Assembly (NCBI RefSeq): GCF_003478995.1
Contig: NZ_QUGI01000001.1
Span: 88,785 to 152,784 of the forward strand
Source of the DNA: Pseudoflavonifractor sp. AF19-9AC
Lineage (GTDB): Bacteria; Bacillota; Clostridia; Oscillospirales; Oscillospiraceae
DNA length: 64,000 nucleotides
Direction: 5' to 3'
The position numbers and the translations under genes were made by a program. The notes beneath the pieces are model-generated. The model saw only the letters and a list, made by a program, of their open reading frames with translations, was not told the origin of the DNA and ran no database searches. Below, in pieces: positions 57,835-64,000 of this stretch. How positions within the stretch are numbered: position 1 is the stretch's first letter; each line of letters starts with the position of its first letter.

Positions 57835-57851
57835 AACTGAGCTATAGGCCC
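57830..57851 (-). pseudogene. 5' fragment (nt 1-22) of host tRNA-Ala(CGC)
   Basis: GGGCCTATAGCTCAGTTGGG and the next two bases match a tRNA from position 1 into the D-stem, then homology stops. Joined to 42,190-42,248 through GGGAG, it gives a 76-nt tRNA-Ala with every stem paired. Confidence 0.9.
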
Positions 57852-57886
57852 ATATTCAATTATTCCGAATAACTTACAGCCCTTTT

Positions 57887-57914
57887 ATTATAGCAGATTT
57901 TTTGAGATTGTAAA
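57887..57914 (-). promoter_or_regulatory. Host tRNA promoter now reading into the island
   Basis: On the minus strand TTTACA and TATAAT are 16 bp apart, 36 bp before the tRNA 5' fragment. The intact island tRNA starts 107 bp downstream of the -10 box. Confidence 0.75.
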
Positions 57915-57939
57915 GCCCCTAAAATGATTGTTCCATTGA

Positions 57940-58320
57940 TTTTATTTTTGGACAGGTGCAGTGTGAAATTATGGACAGGAGAGAGACAGAGAGCAGCTGA
58001 GATGATTTACGATAAGGGGTGAAAAAGGTGAGAGATAAAGCAGATGGTTATAACGGCGGATTTGTGGAAAAGGGAACGATAGATGAAGCTGCGAAATAAA
58101 GAACAACTCAAAGATTGTAATTAAATGGAATATTTATTCAAAAAAATCCATTTAAAGAAAAATGTAATATTCTACTATATAACACGTGCAAGAAAAAATA
58201 AATTAGCCTTATAGACCATATTTCGGACAAAAACAGGTAAAAACATGGGAAAATTCAATCTATGTAAATGAATAAAAAGTCGATACAATATGTTGGAAAA
58301 TATAATTTGGGAGAGGAAGG
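57940..58320. other. AT-rich intergenic region without a gene
   Basis: This stretch has no supported gene. It is AT-rich compared with flanking genes and includes the dyad AAATGGA / TCCATTT (58,123-58,154). A TATAAT lies near 58,299 but has no clear partner. Confidence 0.5.
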
Positions 58321-58326
58321 ATATTT

Positions 58327-58749
58327 ATGGATGAATTTGAAGTAAATTTTGACACTCTTCAGGATATTCCGCCGCTGCGGCGCAATGATGAGATTCCGCA
58401 GGTTCGGATTTCGGCGTCTGGTCGGGTTGCGCTGAACAAAGCGATGACAGAGCGAATGGAAGGACGTTGGGATGTCTGTGTGCGAACCAGCCCGGATTAT
58501 CGTTTTCTGGTATTTCTGATGGACGAAACCCCAAACATTCATTTTTCGGAAAAAAGTGCCTATGTGACCCATCGGGAATTGGCTGGGCTTCTGCAGGCGG
58601 AGGAGATTGAGCTGCCGGCCGTCTACATAATGAAATGGAATGAAGCGCACAGAGCCTGGGTTGGCCGGTGTCAGGAGCTGCCGGAGCCGCCGTCTGTGGA
58701 GCAGTTGGTACGCAGCAGTAAGGGGCGAGGAGGGAGAAAGGCTCGATGA
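58327..58749 (+). CDS. Hypothetical protein
   Basis: I do not recognise this 140-residue protein. It starts MDEFEVNFDTLQDIPPLRR and contains VRISASGRVALNKAMTERME, VCVRTSPDYRFLVFLMDE and AVYIMKWNEAHRAWVGRCQE; the middle is beta-rich and the C-terminus basic. GAGAGGAAGG precedes its ATG. It overlaps the next gene by 4 bp (ATGA) and heads a three-gene operon right beside the island's right end. Confidence 0.62.
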   Translation: MDEFEVNFDTLQDIPPLRRNDEIPQVRISASGRVALNKAMTERMEGRWDVCVRTSPDYRFLVFLMDETPNIHFSEKSAYVTHRELAGLLQAEEIELPAVYIMKWNEAHRAWVGRCQELPEPPSVEQLVRSSKGRGGRKAR

Positions 58750-59270
58750 AACGGAAACGAGGTTTTTCGGCCAGAGAGTGCAGGCTGATCGATGGATTTA
58801 TTTGGGATATCTGTCACCGTTTGCGGTTGCCGGAGGACGATCCGGATCTGAACCAGTGCGGCTGGGCGGCCTTCTTGTCTGTGTATCGGGATGCGCCGGA
58901 GCTGTTTTCCCATCGCTCCTTTTATGGGTGGAAGCGGGCCTATCTGATCATATGGGACAGCCTGATCAAGGAGCGGGACTACATCTATATGTCCCGCTAC
59001 AGAGTGGATTCTCTGGACCAACCCATCAGTGAGGAGGTGCCGCTGACCAGAGGGGAGTTGATTCAAGCGCCCCACAGTGATTTCCAGAACAGCGTCTGCT
59101 TTTACGATTATTTGGGAAGAATGGAGCCGGATGCCCGCAAAATGGCATATGGACTTCTGGGCGGAGGCACCATCGAGGAAGTGGGTGCGTCCTACCGGTG
59201 GAATCGGGCCCATACTTATGATGCTTATAATTTGCTGCAAAAGCGCATGATGGAGTATGAAGCGATATGA
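58746..59270 (+). CDS. Sigma-factor-like protein
   Basis: The 174-residue protein resembles a short sigma-70-type factor. Residues about 10-70 (LIDGFIWDICHRLRLPEDDP, GWAAFLSVYRDAPELF) fit a region-2-like helical part. DSLDQPISEEVPL in the middle is typical of sigma linkers, and LGRMEPDARKMAYGLLGGGT with IEEVGASYRWNRAHTYDAYN at the C-terminus suits a region-4 helix-turn-helix. Similarity is by pattern only. It overlaps both neighbours by 4 bp (ATGA), which suggests an operon whose membrane protein might be its regulator. Confidence 0.6.
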   Translation: MKRKRGFSARECRLIDGFIWDICHRLRLPEDDPDLNQCGWAAFLSVYRDAPELFSHRSFYGWKRAYLIIWDSLIKERDYIYMSRYRVDSLDQPISEEVPLTRGELIQAPHSDFQNSVCFYDYLGRMEPDARKMAYGLLGGGTIEEVGASYRWNRAHTYDAYNLLQKRMMEYEAI

Positions 59271-59899
59271 AAGAGAGAGAACAAACAGATGGGTTCCGGG
59301 CGCTGAGCCGGCTGGAGCTTTATGTGACGATTGTGGGGACCATATTGGGGCTGCTTTTTACCTGGAGCCAGCTGCGCATTGCCCGGAGTGAAGAGGCGCG
59401 GGCCCAGCGGGCGGAGCCGCTGTCCTACATGCTCCAGGCGGTGGACACCCATTATGTATACGAACTTGCGGTGGATGGAAGTGAGCAGACGATCGCGGCC
59501 CCCTCTCTCCGCCTTCAGGTGACCCACGGGAGCCTGCACGCCGTGACCGCTATTTCCTATGACGGGGAAGAACTGTACCAAATGGCAACCTTGCCCATTC
59601 AGGATGACTGGAAGGGCTGTGGGGTGGACATTACGCTGCCGGCCCAGGCCATTGAGCAGGAGGGGGATACCGTTTACGATTATTTTTTCCTCTACCTGGA
59701 GCCTGTGGAGGGAGACGCGCAGCTGGATCTGATCTGCAACGCCATTTCAGTGGAAAAGCAGGCGGTAGCCAGTCACATCATGCATCGGATTGATCTGGTA
59801 CGGCTGGAATCCCAGCCCCAGGGGGCGCAGAGGGAGATGCTGGAGGTGTACGCGAAGCTCTCGGACCGGCTGGCGGAGCTGGGACTCCTGTCAAGCTGA
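59267..59899 (+). CDS. Hypothetical single-pass membrane protein
   Basis: The 210-residue protein has one membrane helix near the N-terminus (LELYVTIVGTILGLLFTW, about 16-33), then a long soluble domain that is beta-rich (SLRLQVTHGSLHAVTAISYD, VDITLPAQAIEQEGDTVYDY) and a C-terminal helix (EMLEVYAKLSDRLAELGLL). It overlaps the sigma-like gene by 4 bp. It could be a membrane partner of that factor; no family is recognised. Confidence 0.62.
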   Translation: MKEREQTDGFRALSRLELYVTIVGTILGLLFTWSQLRIARSEEARAQRAEPLSYMLQAVDTHYVYELAVDGSEQTIAAPSLRLQVTHGSLHAVTAISYDGEELYQMATLPIQDDWKGCGVDITLPAQAIEQEGDTVYDYFFLYLEPVEGDAQLDLICNAISVEKQAVASHIMHRIDLVRLESQPQGAQREMLEVYAKLSDRLAELGLLSS

Positions 59900-59927
59900 G
59901 GCGGAGAAGAGAAATAAAAAATTTTCA

Positions 59928-59956
59928 TTGAACATTGGCGGGAGATGTAGTACAAT
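59928..59956 (+). promoter_or_regulatory. Promoter of the SRP RNA gene
   Basis: TTGAAC and TACAAT are separated by 17 bp, with the RNA 5' end about 23 bp after the -10 box. Confidence 0.7.
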
Positions 59957-59978
59957 ATGAAAGCCCTGCTTTACGTTT

Positions 59979-60273
59979 CGGCGCAAAGTAAGGCCGCACT
60001 AGTTGGGGAGATAGCGGTGCCCTGTACCCGCAATCCGCTACAGCGGGGATGAATCCCGGCCCCCGGACGCAGGATGTGTCGTCTGACCTGAATAAGCAGC
60101 GATGATAAACCGGTCCCGCGCAACGTGGCTCCGTGAACCGTGTCAGGCGGGGAACCGAGCAGCACTAAGCGGCCCACCGCGTGTGCCGCGGGGGTACTGT
60201 TTTTGAGCCGGCTGTTCAGGTAACGGGCATATTGTGCGCTTCAAAGGTCGGTGTGCGGCCTTGCTTTGCGCCG
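59979..60273 (+). ncRNA. ffs: Signal recognition particle RNA, large type
   Basis: About 295 nt with closing ends that pair almost perfectly: CGGCGCAAAGTAAGGCCGCA against TGCGGCCTTGCTTTGCGCCG. The conserved Ffh-binding domain GTCAGGCGGGGAACCGAGCA is at about 60,142-60,161 with its GNAR-type tetraloop and asymmetric loop. The length shows the Alu domain of Firmicutes SRP RNA. Position just upstream of dnaX is the same as the scr gene of Bacillus. Confidence 0.93.
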
Positions 60274-60310
60274 AATTCTTTTACAGATGAGACAATGATG
60301 AGGTGATTTG

Positions 60311-62080
60311 ATGTACCAGGCCCTATATCGCAAGTGGAGACCCCGCACATTTGACGATGTGGTGGGCCAGTCCCATATCACTGACACCCTGAAGCGGCAG
60401 GTTTCCGGCGATCGGCTGTCCCATGCCTACCTGTTTACCGGAACCCGGGGAACGGGCAAGACCACCTGCGCCAAGATTCTGGCCCGGGCGGTGAACTGTC
60501 AGAACCCTCAGAACGGAAATCCCTGCAACCAGTGCCCCGCCTGCCTGGGCATTGAGAACGGCTCCATCCTGGATGTGCTGGAGCTGGATGCCGCCTCCAA
60601 TAACGGCGTGGATCAAGTCCGGGCCCTGCGGGATGAGGCGGTGTACACCCCCGCTGCCGTGCGCAAGCGGGTGTACATCGTGGACGAGGTGCACATGCTC
60701 TCCACCCCCGCCTTCAACGCTCTGCTGAAGATTCTGGAGGAGCCCCCCGCCCATCTGCTGTTTATCCTGGCTACCACGGAGCTTCATAAGGTGCCGGCTA
60801 CCATCAAGTCCCGGTGCCAGCAGTTCTCCTTCAAGCGCATTCTGCCCGGACAGATTGCCCAGCGGCTGGAGTATGTGGCGGAGCAGGAGGGCATTGACCT
60901 GACCACGGAAGGGGCTACGCTGCTGGCCCGGCTGGCGGACGGCGGGCTTCGGGACGCTCTGTCCCTGCTGGACCAGTGCTCCGGAAGCGGGAACCGGGTG
61001 GACGAACAGGAAATTTTGAATACACTGGGCCTGGCGGGCAATCTGGAGACCGCCGCCCTCATGGAGCAGGCCGCTAAGCGGGACACCGCCGGGGCGCTGG
61101 AGACCCTGGGCCGTCTCTACGGAAACGGCAAGGATGTGGGCTCTGTCCTGGGGGAGCTGTCCGCCCTGGCCCGGGACCTGCTGCTGCGGAAGACGGCCCC
61201 CAGAGGCTGTGGCGCGCTGCTCACCGGAGGCTATGACGAAGGAACCATGCGCGCCCTGGGGGAGCAGCTCTCCGCCCAGCGGCTGTTGCAGATGCTGGAG
61301 CTGCTGCAGAAAACGGGGGCAGAGCTGGCCCGCAGCAGCAACCGCCGTACGGATGCCGAGCTGTGCCTCATCCGCATGTGTGATGAGAGCCTGGATGCCT
61401 CCTTTGCTGGACTGTCTGCCCGGGTGGCGAACCTGGAGGCACGTCTGGCCGGCGCCGCCGCTGTCCCGGCCCCGGCGACCCAGGCCGCATCGGCCCAGCG
61501 CCCTGCGCCGGTGCGGAAGCCCGCGGCAGAACCCGCTCCGGCGCCCTCCAGACCTGTGGCGGAGGACGTTCCGCCCTGGGATGTGGAGCCCCGGCCTCAG
61601 GTGCAGCAGAAGGCTGCGGCCCCTGAGCCGGTGAAGGAGCCGGAACCTCCGGCTTCCCAGCCCCAGCGCCCGGCGGAGGCCCCTGCCATCAGCGGGGGAG
61701 AGGACTGGGCCTTTTGGCCCTCCTTTGTGGCGGGACTGCGGGGAAAGGTGCCACCCTCTGTGACCCCTTACCTGAATAACCCCGCCAAGGTGACCGGCGT
61801 CTGGAAAAATGGCATACTCACTCTGTGGGTGGATACGGAATTTACCCGTTCTATGCTGAACAAGCCTGCGGTGCTGGATGGCCTGAAGCAGGCGGCGGAG
61901 GCCGCCTTTGGCGGCCAGGCCCGGGTGAGCGTGGTGACCGGAAAGGCTCCGGAGCCTGAGGCACCGGCCCAGCCGGTATCCCGTCCGGTGGAGCAGCCCC
62001 AGGAGCCTGTCCCCGCGGCAGACGCGCTGGATGAGCTGTTGGCCTTTGGGGAACAGTACGATAACATTGTGATCCAATAA
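60311..62080 (+). CDS. dnaX: DNA polymerase III subunits gamma and tau
   Basis: The 589-residue clamp-loader ATPase has Walker A GTRGTGKTT (Lys50), a zinc module with Cys63, Cys72, Cys75 and Cys78, Walker B IVDEVHML, and sensor motifs ATTELHKVPATIKSRCQQF. Domain III follows to about 365; then a Pro/Ala-rich linker (about 380-465) and a C-terminal tau domain (about 470-560) that would contact polymerase and helicase. I start at the ATG at 60311, after GAGGTGATTT; a TTG one codon earlier is less likely. It is followed by ybaB in the classic order. Confidence 0.96.
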   Translation: MYQALYRKWRPRTFDDVVGQSHITDTLKRQVSGDRLSHAYLFTGTRGTGKTTCAKILARAVNCQNPQNGNPCNQCPACLGIENGSILDVLELDAASNNGVDQVRALRDEAVYTPAAVRKRVYIVDEVHMLSTPAFNALLKILEEPPAHLLFILATTELHKVPATIKSRCQQFSFKRILPGQIAQRLEYVAEQEGIDLTTEGATLLARLADGGLRDALSLLDQCSGSGNRVDEQEILNTLGLAGNLETAALMEQAAKRDTAGALETLGRLYGNGKDVGSVLGELSALARDLLLRKTAPRGCGALLTGGYDEGTMRALGEQLSAQRLLQMLELLQKTGAELARSSNRRTDAELCLIRMCDESLDASFAGLSARVANLEARLAGAAAVPAPATQAASAQRPAPVRKPAAEPAPAPSRPVAEDVPPWDVEPRPQVQQKAAAPEPVKEPEPPASQPQRPAEAPAISGGEDWAFWPSFVAGLRGKVPPSVTPYLNNPAKVTGVWKNGILTLWVDTEFTRSMLNKPAVLDGLKQAAEAAFGGQARVSVVTGKAPEPEAPAQPVSRPVEQPQEPVPAADALDELLAFGEQYDNIVIQ

Positions 62081-62108
62081 ATGAAATCTGGAAAAGGAGT
62101 TTTGACCG

Positions 62109-62453
62109 ATGGCAAAAGGCTTTGGCGGCCGGGGAATGCCCGGCATGGGCGGCATGAACATGAACATGCTCAAGCAGGCCCAGAAGATGCAGCAGGACAT
62201 GATGCGCATGCAGCAGGAGCTGCAGGAGAAGGAGTATCAGGCTGCCGCAGGCGGCGGCGTGGTATCTGCCACCGTGAATGGTAAGCATGAGCTCAAGGCG
62301 CTGACCATTGACCCCGAGGCGGTGGACCCCGAGGACGTGGAGATGCTCCAGGATATGATCGTGGCCGCTGTGAACGAGGCCATGCGGGCGGCCGACGGGG
62401 ACGCGGCGGACACCATGTCCAAGCTCACCGGCGGATTGGGTCTGCCCTTCTGA
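62109..62453 (+). CDS. ybaB: YbaB/EbfC nucleoid-associated protein
   Basis: The 114-residue DNA-binding protein has the Gly/Met-rich N-terminus typical of Firmicutes YbaB, then MLKQAQKMQQDMMRMQQELQ, GGGVVSATVNGKHELKALTI, and a C-terminal helix. It sits 28 bp after dnaX with AAAAGGAG before the ATG. recR, which often follows, is absent: a terminator and an unrelated transporter come next. Confidence 0.95.
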   Translation: MAKGFGGRGMPGMGGMNMNMLKQAQKMQQDMMRMQQELQEKEYQAAAGGGVVSATVNGKHELKALTIDPEAVDPEDVEMLQDMIVAAVNEAMRAADGDAADTMSKLTGGLGLPF

Positions 62454-62466
62454 GTGTTTATTGCGG

Positions 62467-62508
62467 AAAAAGCTGCAAGCCATTTTTGAATGGCTTGCAG
62501 CTTTTTTG
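62467..62508 (+). terminator. Terminator of the dnaX-ybaB operon
   Basis: AAAAGCTGCAAGCCATT / AATGGCTTGCAGCTTTT arms with a short loop are followed by T6. Confidence 0.9.
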
Positions 62509-62523
62509 ATTTAGCGTTACAAT
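62495..62523 (+). promoter_or_regulatory. Promoter of the MATE gene
   Basis: TTGCAG, inside the ybaB terminator arm, and TACAAT are separated by 17 bp. Transcription would start near 62,530. Confidence 0.6.
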
Positions 62524-62584
62524 AGTCTTGCTGATTGAACAAATAAAGGAAGATATACACTGGGAGAGAGAAAACGAGAAGTAT

Positions 62585-63970
62585 ATGCAGCTGCATCACC
62601 ACACGAAATTTCATCCAGACCAGCGGAAACGGATGCTGGAGACACCAGTTCCCAGGCTCATACTGACATTAGCCGTTCCTACCATTGTCAGTATGATGAT
62701 TACCTCCATTTACAATATGGCGGACACCTATTTTGTGTCCCAGATCAACACCAGCGCATCAGGCGCGGTGGGCATTGTCTTTTCCGTCATGGCGATTATC
62801 CAGGCGGTGGGGTTTACCATCGGTATGGGAGTGGGAAGCGTCTCCTCCCGCCTTTTGGGGCAGAACCACGGACAGCAGGCGGCGGAATATGCCTCCAGCG
62901 CCGTGGTGACCGCCATTGCCTGCGGCAGCGCCCTGGCCGCTTTGGGCCTTGCCTTTCTGGATAAACTGGTGTGGCTGCTGGGGGCCACGCCCACCATCTA
63001 TCCCTACGCCCTGGATTACGCCACCTATATTCTCATGGGCGCGCCGGTGATGTGTGTGGCCTTTTCGCTAAACAATCTGCTGCGCTGGCAGGGAAAAGCC
63101 AACCGATCTGTGATTGGCTTGGGAACCGGTGGCATTCTGAATATGGTGCTGGACCCCATTTTTATTTTTGGGCTGGACCTGGGCATCGGGGGAGCGGGCC
63201 TTGCCACCCTGCTCAGCCAGTGTGTCAGTATGTGCATTCTGGCTTCTTTTTTCCTGCTGGGCCAGAGCGACATCAAGGTGTCTCCGCGGTGCATATCCCG
63301 GTCCCCACGCACCTATCTCACCATATTTGCCAGCGGCATGCCCTCTTTCTTCCGCCAGGGCATGTCCAGCCTGTCTACGGTGTCCCTGAATTTTAACGCC
63401 GGGGTATACGGGGACGCGGCGGTGGCTGCCATGGCTATCGTGACTAAGGTGTTCAACTTCCTACTCTCCGCCATCATCGGTTTCGGCCAGGGGATGCAGC
63501 CGGTGGTAGGCTATAACTACGGCGCGGGGCGCTACGACCGGGTGAAGCAGGCGGCCCTGTTTTCCATTCGCTTCTGCACGGTGATCCTGACCGTGATGGC
63601 CGCGCTGGGGGCAGTGTTTGCCCCTCAGATCGTTGCCTTCTTCCGGGACGATCCCCAGGTCATCGACATCGGCACCCGGGCCTTCCGCTACCAGTGTATC
63701 ACCCTGCCTTTGGGGGCAGTGCTGGTATTTGCCAACATGCTGTTTCAGTCGGTGGGGAAGTATTGGCGGGCCTCTCTGCTGGCAGTGAGTCGGCAGGGAC
63801 TGTTCTTTATTCCCCTGGTGTTCCTGCTCCCGGCCAAATTCGGCCTGACGGGGCTGGAGCTGACCCAGGCCACCTCGGACCTGATTGCCTTTGTCGTCTC
63901 GGCCTCCATGCTGCTTTACTACTTCCTGAGGGAGTTCCGCCGGGAGGAACAGGGAATCGGGCGGACATAA
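62585..63970 (+). CDS. MATE family efflux transporter
   Basis: The 461-residue protein has twelve predicted membrane helices in two homologous halves and MATE motifs: PTIVSMMITSIYNMADTYFV, GMGVGSVSSRLLGQN and GFGQGMQPVVGYNYGAGRYD. MATE proteins export cationic drugs or metabolites using Na+ or H+. A TTG at 62528 gives a longer frame but lies at the predicted transcription start, so I use the ATG at 62585; its ribosome binding site is weak, and the ATG at 62633 remains possible. The 30 bases after its stop contain AAAGGGGGGCAGG, perhaps the ribosome binding site of the next gene. Confidence 0.92.
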   Translation: MQLHHHTKFHPDQRKRMLETPVPRLILTLAVPTIVSMMITSIYNMADTYFVSQINTSASGAVGIVFSVMAIIQAVGFTIGMGVGSVSSRLLGQNHGQQAAEYASSAVVTAIACGSALAALGLAFLDKLVWLLGATPTIYPYALDYATYILMGAPVMCVAFSLNNLLRWQGKANRSVIGLGTGGILNMVLDPIFIFGLDLGIGGAGLATLLSQCVSMCILASFFLLGQSDIKVSPRCISRSPRTYLTIFASGMPSFFRQGMSSLSTVSLNFNAGVYGDAAVAAMAIVTKVFNFLLSAIIGFGQGMQPVVGYNYGAGRYDRVKQAALFSIRFCTVILTVMAALGAVFAPQIVAFFRDDPQVIDIGTRAFRYQCITLPLGAVLVFANMLFQSVGKYWRASLLAVSRQGLFFIPLVFLLPAKFGLTGLELTQATSDLIAFVVSASMLLYYFLREFRREEQGIGRT

Positions 63971-64000
63971 GGCCCCAATCTATTAAGAAAGGGGGGCAGG

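Noticed and set aside
57541..57840. 99-codon frame across the tRNA genes
   Set aside because: It runs over the terminator, intact tRNA-Ala and tRNA stub, so coding is implausible.
42190..57851. Separation of tRNA halves by chromosomal inversion
   Set aside because: Both halves are on the same strand in an order that rejoins by simple deletion, and an integrase gene plus inverted arms lie between them.

Overview
This looks like a chromosomal window from a GC-rich, endospore-lineage Clostridia bacterium, most likely an Oscillospiraceae relative of Flavonifractor, Intestinimonas or Lawsonibacter. The evidence is a spoVT gene, a large Alu-domain SRP RNA just upstream of dnaX and ybaB, SLH-domain surface proteins, AgrC/AgrA-type two-component genes and strong AGGAGG ribosome binding sites. 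The genus is an inference from gene content and composition.

The left half (about 1-34 kb) is ordinary chromosome. It holds a partial L-serine dehydratase beta gene, a type IIA topoisomerase B subunit, spoVT, and an operon of two GH3 beta-glucosidases plus a GtrA-like protein. One GH3 has its two domains in swapped order and is membrane anchored. Next come a LytTR/GHKL two-component pair, an AlbA-domain protein, an M19 dipeptidase, tex, a coiled-coil protein, a sirtuin, an amidohydrolase, a DUF308 and an Smr protein. An AGCS symporter, a CCA-adding enzyme, a surface O-acylation set (lipoprotein, AlgI-like MBOAT, AlgJ-like DHHW), a nitroreductase, a metal-responsive ArsR/HMA/P-type ATPase operon and a large SLH protein complete this part.

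From 34.3 to 38.6 kb a lower-GC block carries an OmpR-type two-component system followed by a tightly overlapping extracytoplasmic redox cluster: a lipoprotein, a 45-residue CxxC protein, a polyferredoxin-like membrane protein and a TlpA thioredoxin lipoprotein. From 39.1 to 41.8 kb seven small soluble proteins are packed on one strand. Their form resembles a polyimmunity locus without a toxin. It is bracketed by two copies of a dispersed stem-loop repeat.

The most unusual part is a 15.6 kb integrated island at about 42,244-57,834. It has split a host tRNA-Ala(CGC) gene inside the D-arm: the 3' 59 nt lie at the left end and the 5' 22 nt at the right end, and together they form a perfect cloverleaf. 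The island carries its own intact tRNA-Ala(CGC) at 57,705-57,780, placed just downstream of the orphaned host tRNA promoter, so it appears to replace the tRNA it breaks and to be driven by that gene's promoter. Cargo is a type I restriction-modification operon (SLOG protein, HsdM, HsdS, a small protein plus PIN-domain pair, HsdR and an unknown protein) facing an XRE repressor with two clean operators. The rest is a large serine recombinase, a two-gene unknown module with a structured leader RNA, an RHH regulator with two matching palindromes, a divergent tyrosine recombinase, and an iteron-like array of CCCCGTAAT repeats close to the right attachment site. I see no relaxase or conjugation genes.

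Beyond the island are an unknown three-gene operon with a sigma-factor-like protein, the SRP RNA, dnaX, ybaB and a MATE transporter. All assignments come from reading the sequence; no database searches were made.
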